From NCBI RefSeq assembly GCF_949987535.1, contig NC_080067.1, positions 78,517,985 through 78,581,984 of the forward strand: DNA of 64,000 nucleotides, read 5' to 3'. The notes under the pieces are model-generated. The model searched no databases and was not told the origin of the DNA. It was given only the letters and a program-made list of their open reading frames with translations. Source of the stretch: Balaenoptera acutorostrata (lineage: Eukaryota > Chordata > Mammalia > Artiodactyla > Balaenopteridae). Positions 1 to 10,888 of the stretch are shown here, in pieces (positions within the stretch are counted from its first letter, which is position 1; the number at the start of each line of letters is the position of its first letter). The position numbers were made by a program, and so were the translations under genes.

Positions 1-226
1 GGCTTTTCTTGTTGTGGAGCACAGGCTCTAGGCACAAGGGCTTCAGTAGTTGTAGCACAAAGGCTCAGTAGTTGTGGCTCACAGGCTCTAGAGCACAGGC
101 TCAGGAGTTGTGGCGCATGGGCTTAGTTGCTCTGCAGCATGTGGGACCTTCCCGGATCACGGATCGAACCCGTGTCCCCTGCACTGGCAGGTGGATTCTC
201 AACCACTGCGCCACCAGGGAAGTCCC
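1..226 (-). repeat. CHR-type tRNA SINE, cut by window edge
   Basis: Reverse complement of the long CHR-type SINE. The 5' head, read on the minus strand, ends near 226 with the usual 'ccaccagggaagtccc' box on the plus strand. The A/T-rich tail lies outside the window. It sits in the last SENP5 intron visible here. Confidence 0.9.
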
Positions 227-643
227 TACAGGGCTATTTTAAACTAGATTCTTAGAAACTATTTCTCAAGCGTTCTTTGCTTTCTGATATTCAGATAATG
301 TCCTGTTCTAGAAGAATCTTCTACCAGTCTACATGACCTTGTAACAAACCACTTCTGCTTTTCAGTTTCTGTATCCATAAACCTGGGAGGTGAGGTGGAC
401 AGGAAATACTAAATAGGACAGACAATTTGGTCCTTTCCAGCTCAAAAATTCTGAGTAACTAAAACAAGAAATCATATTTAAAATACAGCATTAAATGAGA
501 CCAAATTTACACTTTTCTCAAAAAGAAACTTTTTTCTTAATTATAAATCAATTTTAAAATAAAAATTACAAAATACAGATAAAAGGATATACTTCAGTTT
601 ATGTCTTTCCAGATCTTTGTCTTCTTTTTAATATATTAATTTT

Positions 644-661
644 CACACACACACACACACA
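644..661. repeat. (CA)n microsatellite
   Basis: About nine CA units in an AT-rich stretch shortly before the retrocopy that starts near 701. Confidence 0.9.
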
Positions 662-700
662 ACCTTATTACATATATGTAATTAAGAATGACGTGTGTGG

Positions 701-1379
701 AGTGACTAAGATAGAAAAATAGAGGATGTGATGATGAAGAGTCTGGTTGTTAACAGGCTTTCTTAGATTGAGAGATAATGTCTAAACAAGACTGAGTTTA
801 GAGCACATTTCTTCAACATGTGTAGGTTAAAGGTTTCACTTGTCAGGTGGAGTGTGTATTGAGACTGTGTATTGAGACTTGTGTATAAACAAGAAGGTAG
901 GCACAAAGCCCTCTGGTTATCAGAGGATTTAGCTTCAGGAGAAATGGGGGGTTATCTACTCTAGATGGCAAAGAGTTGGGAGAGGCTCATGGACTTGGCA
1001 TGCTAATAAGGTAGAATTAGAAGATGAACTTTCAAAACGCATTGTTTACAAAAATCTTTCTCAATGAACTATGCCCTCTCTGTATGTATTAAAAAAGTTG
1101 GTTTCTCATTTGGATAATAAAGTGGAGAGCTAGTAGTGGGAACTTATCTAATTCAAAGTTAGTACTTAAATTTCTAAGAAAAATATATCTGAAACAGTAA
1201 CAAGTTGTATATTGCCAAAAACTACAGGAAAAAATGAAATATAATGCCTTGATTTGGAGATGAAAAGAGCTTGAAATACATAAAGTACTTTAAAATTGTA
1301 GAAAATATAGTTCAAAATGATGAAATAAGAATGATGAAATAAGAATATGCTACAGCAGGAGGGACAAAAAAAAAAAAAA
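701..1379 (+). pseudogene. Unidentified retrocopy with poly(A) and 17-bp target-site duplication
   Basis: The 17-base word aagaatgacgtgtgtgg occurs at 684-700 and again at 1380-1396, and the second copy directly follows an A-run of about 15 bases. This is the structure left by L1-driven insertion of a polyadenylated RNA. The ~660-bp body has no long open frame, no SINE or L1 signature that I recognise, and no canonical AATAAA before the tail (only AATAAG). It contains two short internal duplications, near 858-880 and 1317-1345. It could be a 3'UTR or lncRNA copy. The parent RNA is unknown. Confidence 0.75.
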
Positions 1380-1895
1380 AAGAATGACGTGTGTGGTCAA
1401 TTGTATTACTGATCTCAATTATTTGGTGTCCTCCCTGTAAGAGGATTATACAGAACTACCTATTACCATGTGGCTTCACTGCCCCTTCCAGGGGGAAAAA
1501 TGTAGTCATATGATTTGCTGTAAAGAGAAATGAACTTATGTCATGACCAAGCTGAAACTTCAAGAGCCATCATGTGGCCCTGAGACTGACATGTCTGAAG
1601 ATTAGGTGCTGCTCCTTCAGTTTGGGTCCCATTAAAGGAATAAAGATGAGAAAACACAGGATCATCTCCTTAGATATAGGGAAAAGCATTTGATAAAGTT
1701 CAACATCCATCTATGATTAAAAGCTCTCAGCAAACTAAGAATAGGAGGGAACTTCCTTAACCTGATAAAGAGCATCTACAAAAAAACCTACAACTGACAT
1801 CATAAACAGCAGTGAAAAACTGAATGCTTTCCTCCTAAGATTAGGAACAAGGCAAAGGTGTCCTCTCTCATTACTTTTATTCAACAATGTACTAG

Positions 1896-2231
1896 GGGCT
1901 TCCCTGGTGGTGCAGTGGTTGAGAGTCTGCCTGCCAATGCAGGGGACACGGGTTCGAGCCCTGGTCTGGGAAGATCCCACATGCCGCGGAGCAACTAGGC
2001 CCGTGAGCCACAACTGCTGAGCCTGTGCGTCTGGAGCCTGTGCTCCACAACAAGAGAGGCCGCGATAGTGAGAGGCCCACGCACCGCGATGAAGAGTGGC
2101 CCCTGCTTGCCACAACTAGAGAAAGCCCTCGCACAGAAACGAAGACCCAACACAGCCAAAAATAAATAAATAAATAAATATTAAAAAAAAAAAAAAAGAA
2201 AACCGGTCTCTTTAAAAAAAACAAAAAAAAC
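1896..2231 (+). repeat. CHR-type SINE, full length
   Basis: Long form with tRNA-like head, body and an AATA-rich/poly(A) tail. Target-site duplication caatgtactag lies at 1885-1895 and 2232-2242 inside the older L1. Confidence 0.95.
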
Positions 2232-2538
2232 CAATGTACTAGAAGTCCTAGCCAGTGCAATAAAGCAAGAAAAAGATGGCATACGATTTGGAAAGGAAGA
2301 AATAAAACAGTCATTACTTACAGACATGACTTTCTATGAAATTCTCACAGAATCTACAAAAAAGCTCCTAAAACCAGTGAGTGAGATTGACAAGTCACAG
2401 GATACAAGGTCAATTTACAGAAATCAATTGTATTTCTATATACTAACTGCAAACAATTGGAAGATAACATTTTAAAAATTCTGTTTTTAGCAGTTTCATC
2501 AATATGAAATACTTAGGGATACATTAAAAAAAAAATAA

Positions 2539-2697
2539 GAGCTCACATGCCACAATTAAGGAGCCCAGCGGCTGCAACTAAGGGACCTGTAAGTTGCAAC
2601 TAAGGAGCACATGTGCTGCAACTAAAGGAGCTGGTGAGCCACAACTAAGGATCCCGCCTGCTGCAACTAAGACCCAGCGCAACCAAATAAATAAATA
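2539..2697 (+). repeat. SINE-derived fragment rich in 'gcaactaa' units
   Basis: The body segment of a CHR-type SINE in which the 'tgcaactaagg' unit is repeated about six times with small changes, ending in an AATA tail. It interrupts L1 ORF2 sequence that resumes at 2698. The tRNA-like head is missing. Confidence 0.75.
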
Positions 2698-3399
2698 CGT
2701 GCAAGACCTGTACACTAAGATTTATAAAATATTGCTGAGAAAAATTAAAGACCCAAATAAATGGAAAATATACCATGTCATGGACTAGAAGACTTAATAC
2801 CGTTAAGATGTCCATTCTCCCCAAATGAACATACAGATTAAACACAATCCCAATCATAATCCAGCAAGTTTTTTAAAAGTAGAGATTGACAAAATGATTC
2901 TAAAATTTATATGAAAATGCAAAAGGACCTAGAATTGCCAAAGCAATTTGGAAAAAGAAGGCTAAAGCTGGACACTTACACTGATTTTAAGACAAACTGT
3001 AAAGATAAAGTGATCAAGACAGTGTGGTATTAGCATAAAAACAAAGAGATCGATGCAAGAAAACATAAAGTCCAGAAACAGACCCATACATATATGGTCC
3101 ACTGACTTTCTACAAAGATGCCAAAGCAATTAAAGTGGGAAAGAGAAGCCTTTTCAGGAAATGCCAATGGAGGGAAAAAAAAAAAGAACCTTGATCCCTA
3201 CTTTATGTCTTACACAAAAACTGAGATGTACCAGAGATGTAAATGTAAAACCTAAAACTATAAAGCTGTTAGAAGAAAACATATGAGGCAACTATTTTTT
3301 AGACTGGATATAGAAAGCAAGACTTTATATAAAAGAAAAAAGTATGGTAAATTAGATTTCATCAAAATAAAAATCTCCATTCATCAAAGCACATGTTTA

Positions 3400-3523
3400 G
3401 GGACTTCCCTGGCGGTCCAGTGGTTAAGACGCCACACTCCCAATGCAGGGGGCACTGGTTCAATCCCTGGTCAGGGAACTAAGATCCCAAATGCCTCATG
3501 GTGTGGCCAAAAAAAAAAAAAAA
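3400..3523 (+). repeat. CHR-type SINE, short form
   Basis: Short form with 'gtccagtggttaagac' box, ending 'gtggcc' plus A-run. Imperfect flanking duplication cacatgttta / cacatattta. Confidence 0.9.
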
Positions 3524-3650
3524 CCACATATTTAAGAAATAAGTATAAAAGCCACAGACTGAGAGAAAACAATAAAAAAGTATAGATCTGACAAAGGACT
3601 TACATCCAGAACTCAATAATAAGCACTTCTTTATTACAAAACTTTTCATT

Positions 3651-4004
3651 TTTTAAAAAAATTAATTTATTTATCTATTTTTGGCTGTGTTGGGTCTTCA
3701 TTGCTGCATGCGGGTTTTCTCTAGTTGCGGCAAGCAGGGGCTACTCTTCATTGCAGTGCGCGGGCTTCTCACTGCAGTGGCTTCTCTTGTTGAGTAGCAC
3801 AGGTTCTAGGCACGCAGGCTTCAGTAGTTGCAGAACGCGGGCTCAGTAGTTGTGGCTTGTGGGCTCTAGAGCGCAAGCTCCGTAGTTGTGGCGCACGGGC
3901 TTAGCTGCCCTGCAGCATGTGGGATCTTCCTGGACCAGGGATCGAACCTGTGGTCCCCTGCATTGGCAGGCGGATTCTTAACCACTGCGCCACCAGGGAA
4001 GTCC
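3651..4004 (-). repeat. CHR-type SINE, full length
   Basis: Minus-strand long form. Target-site duplication caaaacttttcatt at 3637-3650 and 4005-4018. Confidence 0.95.
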
Positions 4005-4018
4005 CAAAACTTTTCATT

Positions 4019-5255
4019 CTTATCATTCACCCATTTTTCTATTGAGTTGGTGAGGTCTTTTTCTTATTGATGTGTAGAAGCACTTTATATATTTAAATAA
4101 TTAGTTCTGTGATTTGAATTGCAAATATTTTTTCCCAGTTTACTGTTTGTCCTTTTAGGTAATTTAATTAATTTTTTTTTTTTTTATGTCATCTGAGTTT
4201 TAAGTTGTACACAGAATGGACTTCGCTACTCTGAGATTATTTTTTTAAAGTTCTGCTATAGATTTCCTTTGTACTTCCACTGTTTCACTATCTTGTTGCA
4301 TTCAAATCCTTCATCGTTCTGTAATTTATCTTAATGTAGTCTAATTTAGTGAGTACTTAATTCTTCTTTCATTTTTTCTTTAATAATAATGCATTTATGG
4401 CCATTATTTTTTCCTCAAAACAGCTTTCATTATGTTCCATAGTGGTTGGTAAGATGTGTTCCCCTTTCTATCCTTTTCTAGACAGTTTGTATATAATTTC
4501 ATTTTTTATTTTCTTTTAGACCCAGGGGTTATATCAAGGGTTTATATCAAGTGCATTTTTTTAATTAAGGTTTTTTTTAGTCATCTTTTAATATTTATTT
4601 TTAATTTAACTGAACTGTGGTTAAGGAATAGTGTAATAATTTTCTTTGTGGCCAAGTACATGGTCAATTTTTTACAAATGTTCCTTAGATATAGGAATAA
4701 ATGTATATTCTCTTTTTGAAGGGTATAAAGATCTAGTATATATCTATTAAACCAAAAGCACTGGTTGTATTATTTTTTATTTATGATCTTATTTTTTATC
4801 TACTAGATTTGTCTAACTATGAAAGAGGTCTCCCACTATCACTATTTACCAAGGTCTCCTAGCTTTTGTAATCATTGTTATATCTCCTATGTATTGAAGT
4901 TTTATCATACAGTGTACTTTTCACCTTAAATTCTACCTCATCTGCTGTTAATACTGTTATTCCTCCTTTTTGCTTGCCACTCCTTTCTTTTGGTTTGCAT
5001 TTGCCTAGTACCTCTTTACCTGTCACTTTACTTTCAAGCTTTCTTTTTCATATTATTTTATGTTTACTTCTTATACACAGCATATAGCTGGATTTTCTGA
5101 TTTAACCCAATCTGAGAGGGTCCAGAGGATGGAACAATTTAATTTATTCTATTTAATGAAATGACTCACATATTTATACTTGACTTTATTCCTTCATTCT
5201 CATGTTGTTTATTATTCAGGAATTCTTCCATGAGTGTATATTTTTCCACGCTATT
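4019..5255 (-). mobile_element. Ancient L1 fragment
   Basis: Minus-strand L1 ORF2 remnants. 4020-4150 resembles the ORF2 C-terminal region and 4870-5060 resembles the endonuclease-side region, with heavy decay and deletions between. It is the oldest-looking L1 in the left part of the window. Confidence 0.6.
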
Positions 5256-5261
5256 TACAAG

Positions 5262-5731
5262 GCATACCTTGTTTTACTGTACTTTGCAGATATTGCATTT
5301 TTTATAAATTGAAGGTTTATGGCAACCCTGCATAGATAGTCTATTGGCACCCTTTTTCCAACAACATTTGTTTTCTTCATGTCTCTGTGTCACATTTTGG
5401 TAATTCTTGCAATATTTCAAATTGTTTTATTATTATTTTATTTGTTATGGTTATCTGTGATCAATGATCTTTGATATTACTGCTACAACTCACTGAAGGC
5501 TAAGGGGATGGTTAGCATTTTTTAGCAAAAAAGTATTTTTAATTAAGGTATGCACATTATTTTTTTAGACAAAATGCTATTGCAAACGTAAGGGACTACA
5601 ATATAGTGTAAACATAACTTTTATACGCACTGGGAAACCAAAAAATCCAGTGACTCACTTTATTGCAATATTCACTTTATTGTGGTGGTCTGGAACCAAA
5701 CCTACAATATCTCCAAGGTATACCTGTCTAA
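5262..5731. mobile_element. Tigger1-like non-autonomous DNA transposon
   Basis: The element is bounded by inverted terminal repeats: 'aaggcataccttg' at the left and 'caaggtataccTG' at the right, as in Tigger1 (mariner/pogo group). Internal sequence matches the two ends of that family brought together, with the transposase middle deleted. No transposase frame is present. Confidence 0.8.
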
Positions 5732-6309
5732 CCTTTCTCTAATCCATACTACATATGATCATCTTTCCTCAGCTATGTAACTTTTCCTGGTTAAGTGGCA
5801 TCCTTTTATATGTATGTACAGTTTTAATTTGACCAATCCCCTACTAATTAGTTGTCCTCAATTTTTCTAATATAAACACCACCACAGCCCATCCAATGGC
5901 ACAAGCCACATACTCAGAAGTCGTCTTTCACACTTCCTTCTCCTTCATTCCCATAACCTACTCATCACCAAGTCCTGTTATTTTACTCCCTAGGTCACAC
6001 TCATATTTGTGTACATCTTCCATCACTACCATTCTAATTTAAAGTATCATCTATCTGCAGTGGCCTCCTGTTCTACCCACATCAACTTTGCTCCCACACT
6101 CGTCCATCTTCTTCAGTGCCACCAGAGCAGACTAAAAATTGGATGTCGTCACCTACAACCCTTCAATAGATTTTTTACGCATTTAGGATAAAATTCAAAA
6201 CACAGACCTCAAGGCCCTGATCTCTGGATCAGATCCACTTTATGCCACTCTCTTTGCTCTGCATTCCAGCTACACTAGTCTTCTCCCATGCTTCTACCAT
6301 AATATAAAA

Positions 6310-6497
6310 ATGATGACCACTTAATGTGTGTTTATCATGTATTTAGTGGTTTACATGCATTATCTCATTTAATCCTCACAAGATAAATAAAACTGATATT
6401 TCTATTTTATAGATGATGAAATTGAAGCTTAAAGGAATTAAGTAATTTGCCCAAGGTCTTAAAACCAGTTAAGTGGCTGAACCAGGATCTGAACCCA
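6310..6497 (+). repeat. MIR element, left part
   Basis: Core 'tttacatgcattatctcatttaatcctc' pattern and the downstream 'gatgaaattgaag' to 'gtggctgaaccaggatctgaaccc' segment of MIR. It is split by the retrocopy at 6498-7198 and continues from 7213. Confidence 0.85.
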
Positions 6498-7198
6498 AAA
6501 AATCTTATATGTTCTGGTATAATGTTATAAGTCATAATTCTAGTTATTACTTTAAAATGTATATCTCAGAAATAACTAAATTTCCTTGTCAATTGCATTA
6601 TTATGAACTTTCATCAAATCTTTAACCGTGGTCATTTTTAAGTCTTTTGTCATTTACAGACAGTTCTGGATGTACTCTGATGCTTTTGCAAATATGTTCC
6701 TATAAAAGGGTTTCATCTTCAAGGAATTCATGGAAAAGACTCTGACAAGTACAGGTTTCTGGTAACTGACTATACTGCTGAACTGAATGAATAAGCATTT
6801 TCAGAACTCTAATGGAAAACTGATGAACTCATAAAAGTGCTAACAAAAGATCAAGATTAAAAAAAAAACAAATTAATTACATGGGACTGAGTGAACTGAT
6901 GAGGATGATTATAATTTTTGTGACTTTGTTTGAATAATAAAAAAAAAAAATCCCAAAGGACTCAGGGGCAAAAAATATACAAATCAATTTTCACTGCAAA
7001 GTAAAGGAGCTGTTACAGTGGAGGATTACTGGACTGAATGTCAATATTATGACATAGTATGAGTGTGTTTCGTGTTTGGTAATTGCAATCACTGTTGCTT
7101 TTGTTGTGGTCATCTATTTACAATGCTTGGTGTCAGTCTATTTATCTCTTGTAAAAATAAAATACAGTGTGTGTGTGTGTGAAAAAAAAAAAAAAAAA
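6498..7198 (+). pseudogene. Unidentified retrocopy inserted in a MIR
   Basis: A 14-base duplication, aggatctgaaccca, lies at 6484-6497 and 7199-7212, and the second copy follows a run of about 18 A. An AATAAA (in 'aaaaataaaatac') stands about 20-25 bases before the tail, with a short GT repeat between. This is the classic retrocopy layout. No frame longer than about 60 codons is open, so it probably copies the 3'UTR of a polyadenylated transcript. The parent gene is not recognised. Confidence 0.8.
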
Positions 7199-7212
7199 AG
7201 GATCTGAACCCA

Positions 7213-7280
7213 GGTCTGAATCCTGGGTTCGTTATATCTATTTCCCCAGATGTGCACTCTTCAACCACATTTAGTTTACC
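7213..7280 (+). repeat. MIR element, right part
   Basis: Continuation of the MIR interrupted at 6497, with the repeated 'gaacccaggtctg' portion that follows in the consensus. Confidence 0.6.
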
Positions 7281-7559
7281 TTGCCACTACTGATGATGCC
7301 TTGAACATATTACCTATATAGCAATGTTCAATCAGGTGTTTGTACTTTGCAAAAAATTATTTCCACCCACAACTACGTAAAACAAGACTTAACTCCTAAT
7401 TTCTCTAACCCATCCAGTATAAAAAGTGAAAAGTTACAGTATCTCTAGACCTATGACTGTGGATTTTGAACTTGTTGGTAATTTCAAAATATCAAAAATA
7501 GAATATAAATAGGCTTTTAAAATAATGTTTCTGACATAGTCAATGAATACTGAGAGAAA

Positions 7560-7730
7560 TTAAGGTTGGAAAGTACCTTAGGGATTGCTCTAATTTATCA
7601 TTTTGTTTTATAAATAAGCAATCTGAAGCCCAAATTAAGTGTCTTGCCTAAATTGTACAGCAAGCTAATAGCAATGTCAGAACCATGAACTTCCAATCCA
7701 GTGCTTTCTGTTATAGCAGATTCCAATCAA
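7560..7730 (+). repeat. MIR-like SINE remnant
   Basis: Weak but ordered match to the MIR pattern (tataaataagcaatctgaag, then 'ttgcctaa..gtacagcaagc', then 'cagaaccatgaac'). Confidence 0.5.
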
Positions 7731-7785
7731 CTGAATAGACTCAAGAATTTTACTAGTGTCTTGTCTTTCAAGCAAAAAGATTCCT

Positions 7786-7965
7786 TTGCGATGACCTAGG
7801 GGGTGGGATAAGGAGGGTAGGAGGGAGGCTCAAGAGGGAGGGGATATGGGGATATACGTATGCATATGGCTGATTCACTTTGTTGTACAACAGAAACTAA
7901 CACAGTATTGTGAAGCAATTATACTCCAATAAAGATCTATAAAAATAAATAAAATTTAAAAATAA
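7786..7965 (+). mobile_element. L1 3' end (cetartiodactyl type)
   Basis: Severely 5'-truncated L1. It carries the G-rich 3'UTR block, then 'ggctgattcactttgttgta' and 'atactccaataaagatctat', then an A-rich tail. About 190 bp upstream of SENP5 exon 6 in plus-strand coordinates, so it lies in intron 6. Confidence 0.85.
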
Positions 7966-8154
7966 ACATAATCAAATGATGATGATAAAAAAAATAAAGA
8001 TTCAAAGAAACAAAAAAAACTTACATTAAAAAGCCTGTTTCTAATTAACATAATTGGCAATAAAGTTATCCTTCCACTCAAAGTGGCTTATCATCTGCAT
8101 TTCAAATTTAGAATAAAAAAGAAATTTAAAAAAAAAAAGAAATAAAGAGAATAC

Positions 8155-8232
8155 CTTTTTTGTCCATCTTTTTACTCCATTATATCCTTTGGTTACCAGC
8201 TGTCTATGAAAAAAGCTGTTGAAGAAGTGAAC
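8155..8232 (-). CDS. SENP5: SENP5 exon 6 (protease domain, N-terminal half)
   Basis: The 78-nt exon codes 26 residues that begin VHFFNSFFHR and end GVKRWTKK, which is the stretch between the first strand and helix of the SENP protease fold. The acceptor AG is at 8233-8234 and the donor GT at 8153-8154. Both junctions are phase 0. It follows exon 5 directly in frame. In the SENP/Ulp1 (C48) family the catalytic His comes about 20 residues later, so the active site lies in exons beyond the left edge. Identity rests on near-complete agreement with the SENP5 protein as I know it. Confidence 0.96.
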
Positions 8233-8867
8233 CTAGAAAGACATCAAATACAAGCACTCAGATTATATTAAGCTGTGCCAAGACTTAACTTCACAAGAAA
8301 ATGGAAATTTTAAAATCCCTGAAAGATGGACCATAAAATGAGGAAAAGTTTCTTCTTAAAAATAATGACCAAAACATACATTAACCAGTTCAAAGAAGAC
8401 TGTTTCAAATTTTCATTAGGATGACCTTACAGATGTGGTTGGTCTATAGTCAGAACTGGAATGGGGCAGTAAATAAATTACCTGAATCCAAGCAAGTAAA
8501 GAAGCAACCTGATAAATCTCGTCAAATCAGGTGATAAAGTTGAAAGAGGCTATGAAACAATCAGGTAACAATTACTTTGAATTCAAGGGATGTGGAGTAC
8601 AGAACTAACCCCATCTGAAGGATGTGGATTTGGAGACTCCTATAGTCATAACTATAAAAAGGCTTTAGCATGAACATTTCTAGCACTGAAAAAATTACCC
8701 TAGTCGTATGTAGCATCATGTCCTGCATCCTTGGCTTTTTCAAAATTCTGGCTTATAAATGAGTATCAGCTCACCTGAGACAGTAAACATACTATGGTCT
8801 TAAAGTGTTCACTCAGTAACTTTGACTCACTTGAGATGATAAAACTTGAGATGATAAAAGCCCTTAG

Positions 8868-9048
8868 TGCTGAGGTTCTCAGGGTGTGGTCATCAGACCA
8901 GCAGTATCAGCATCACCTGGGAACTTGTTAAAAGGGAAATTCTCAGGCCCCACTCCAGTCCTACTAAAGCAGAAACTGTGAGGGTAGGGCTCAGCAATCT
9001 GCTTTCTGAGGATTCTGATGCACATTTGTTTTGAGAATCACACAGTTT
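8868..9048 (+). repeat. MER5A (hAT-Charlie non-autonomous element)
   Basis: Matches the MER5A order: 'ttctcagggtgtggtc', 'cagcatcacctgggaacttgtt', 'ggccccac..cagtcctact', 'tctgatgcaca', 'ttgagaatca'. It forms an inverted pair with the copy at 9083-9275. Confidence 0.85.
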
Positions 9049-9082
9049 AAGATATCAATAAAAAAGGCTTGTAGTAGCTATC

Positions 9083-9275
9083 TCTAGACAGTAATCCTCA
9101 AACTTTGAGTCCTTCAGAATCTGCAGGGCCTGTTAAAACACAGACTGCTGGGCCCCACCTCCAGTTTCTGATTTAGTAGGTGTGGGCTGGATCCAAAACT
9201 CTGCATTCCTAGTAAATTCCCAGGTGATGCTGATGCTGCTGGTTTGGAGACTATACTTTGAGAACCACGGCCTTG
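9083..9275 (-). repeat. MER5A, inverted copy
   Basis: Same family on the opposite strand, 35 bp from the previous copy. It includes 'gggccccacctccag', 'cccaggtgatgctgatgctg' and 'actttgagaaccac'. Confidence 0.85.
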
Positions 9276-9289
9276 GTTAGGTGTCCTTT

Positions 9290-10163
9290 TCATCCAATGA
9301 AGGTTTAGAATTAAATGTAGTGGTAATGAAGGGAAATTATACTCTTGAAATTAATACTTTTATGTTAAAAATCATCTGGTGTTTAAATCTAAACATACAG
9401 GTGTATGTTTAGATTTCTGATGATTAAGAGAATTTGAAAAAATAGAGAATCTGACAGATTAGCTTCATGATACCAATTTAAAATGTATAGCAGATTTTTG
9501 ATTTTAAGTGGAAAGTTATGACATTTTGTCTATATTAATAAAGTGTTGGAATCTGAGATTCATTATATTTACATGTTTAAATTATTAGATTTATAAAAGT
9601 TTATAAAGTACTTGGAAAGGTTTTGCTTGTTGAAATTAAAGGCTGCCCATCAGGCAATGTGAGTAATCAGAAAGAAAATTTAATATATTAAATTTTAAAA
9701 AATAGTAACTAAGCTCTTGAGGGAATCTTAGAGTTTAAGGGGGGTTAGTTTGTATTTAAACTGAGTACCAAAGATTAATCCAAGAAAAAGTGAAGATGAA
9801 TACTACTTTACTACATTTTTAAAGGGAGTAATACATTAAGTTAAAATTTTTTTAAGTTAAATTTAAAAACTCAAAGCAAACAGTCCTTTTTGTGCATCTC
9901 CCCACTAAAGAAAATAAAAGCCTCCTCAAGGTATCAAAAAACACACCCATTCTGAAATAAATAAGCAGAAAAACACTGGCATCATGACTTTCTTATGCTG
10001 AAATGATTTTATAGACCTAATGCGCAATCCTAGCACATATCAAGACAAAAACCTCCTTTTAAAAATCTAAGAAATATCAAATAATTACATAAAGTTAAAA
10101 AAAAAAAGCTTCTTCCTTTAATACACAAGGACTCTTTCTCCTAAAGAGAAAGTTTTCACTTAC
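9290..10163 (-). other. SENP5: SENP5 intron 5, unique AT-rich sequence
   Basis: Part of the 1.9-kb intron between exons 5 and 6. AT-rich, with no repeat or open frame that I recognise. Confidence 0.6.
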
Positions 10164-10211
10164 TTTGTCTGGGACTGCATCCATTATCAGCTCACCGTAC
10201 ATATTAATGAC
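10164..10211 (-). CDS. SENP5: SENP5 exon 5
   Basis: A 48-nt exon coding the 16 residues VINMYGELIMDAVPDK, part of the first helix of the SENP protease domain after the conserved WLND motif of exon 4. The donor is GTAAGT (10163 downward) and the acceptor AG is at 10212-10213. Both ends are phase 0. The exon is small and symmetric, so skipping it would keep the frame while removing a helix. Identity is clear from the residue match and from its position 265 bp from exon 4. Confidence 0.96.
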
Positions 10212-10476
10212 CTATAAAAAGTCAACATAAAACAAGCTCACTAATAACCCTATGCAATTCAGAACATCCACTCAGAATGAATAACATATTGCTACTGCTA
10301 ACAGTAATCAAACCTTTCCAATACTGTACTGGGTTAGTGAATGAGTCACTTCAGTAAGTACTAAAGAATCCTTGATTCCAAAAGATAATTGTGAGGCCAA
10401 CCTAGAGGTTATTAATTACATTTTATTGTCCAATATCCTCTGCAACTTCCATGCTGAGAATATACAATACACTAAC

Positions 10477-10615
10477 CTGGTCATTCAGCCAATTCTGACC
10501 ATCCAGGGTTGCCAGATCATCCATATCCAGCATGTGCTTATTGTAGAAGATGCGGAAGTTGCATTTTTGATGTCTGGCCCGATAGTTTGTTATCTCCCTG
10601 TTGATAAAAGGTTTT
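10477..10615 (-). CDS. SENP5: SENP5 exon 4 (start of catalytic domain)
   Basis: The 139-nt exon finishes an Arg codon split with exon 3 and adds 46 residues, KPFINREITN through NWLNDQ. It holds the DLATLDGQNWLNDQ segment, the substrate-facing start of the Ulp1/SENP protease domain that binds the SUMO C-terminal tail region. The acceptor is a polypyrimidine tract with CAG (10616-10618). The donor is GTTAGT (10476 downward). Only 167 bp of intron separates it from exon 3. The phases (2 in, 0 out) agree with both neighbours. Confidence 0.97.
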
Positions 10616-10782
10616 CTGAAACAGAAATATTTTGAAAGAAAAAGTAAAAAAAAAAAAAACCACGAAACAAAAGTTCAACTCAGTTTATTGCTAAGTATCT
10701 TTTTTTTTTTTAAATCAAGAGAAAAGTCATATAAGCCAATAATTTTCTTTTCAATGGCTTAATTTAAGCATCATTAACAAAC

Positions 10783-10888
10783 CTATTAGAAAAGTCTTCG
10801 TTAAAGACATCTTTTAATCTTCCAAGGACATCTTTTTCACTGAGTGGGACCAAACTGCCATACTTCTTCATAACCTCATCTAGGAATC
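10783..10888 (-). CDS. SENP5: SENP5 exon 3
   Basis: The 106-nt exon completes the Gly codon begun in exon 2 and codes FLDEVMKKYG through NEDFSN, ending inside an Arg codon. This linker precedes the catalytic domain in SENP3 and SENP5, which form the nucleolar branch of the family. The acceptor TTTATTTAG is at 10889-10897 and the donor GTTTGT starts at 10782. The long intron 2 (9.4 kb) lies between it and exon 2. Confidence 0.97.

Larger units (their letters stand above)
1625..3600 (+). mobile_element. L1 fragment (ORF2 region), degraded, interrupted by three SINEs
   Basis: The plus strand carries decayed L1 ORF2 sequence of the reverse-transcriptase and C-terminal regions. The stretch around 1660-1890 corresponds to the part downstream of the polymerase core, and 2705-3300 to the region leading to the C-terminal domain. 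No frame stays open for long. SINEs at 1896, 2539 and 3400 split it, so the L1 is older than those SINEs. Confidence 0.8.
227..8154 (-). other. SENP5: SENP5 intron 6, 3' part beyond window
   Basis: This stretch follows the donor of SENP5 exon 6 (8153-8154) and runs off the left edge. I searched it for the exons coding the last ~128 residues, which hold the catalytic His, Asp and Cys, and found none. It is filled with retroposons listed separately. The stretches 227-640 and 5735-6300 show nothing I recognise apart from AT-rich sequence. Confidence 0.75.

Noticed and set aside
2539..2697. CRISPR-like array of short repeats
   Set aside because: The 'tgcaactaagg' units are a SINE-internal expansion with irregular spacing in a mammalian intron; no spacers or cas genes.
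227..8154. Remaining SENP5 catalytic exons (His, Asp, Cys) to the left of exon 6
   Set aside because: I scanned the minus strand for the expected coding segments and found none; they must lie outside the window.
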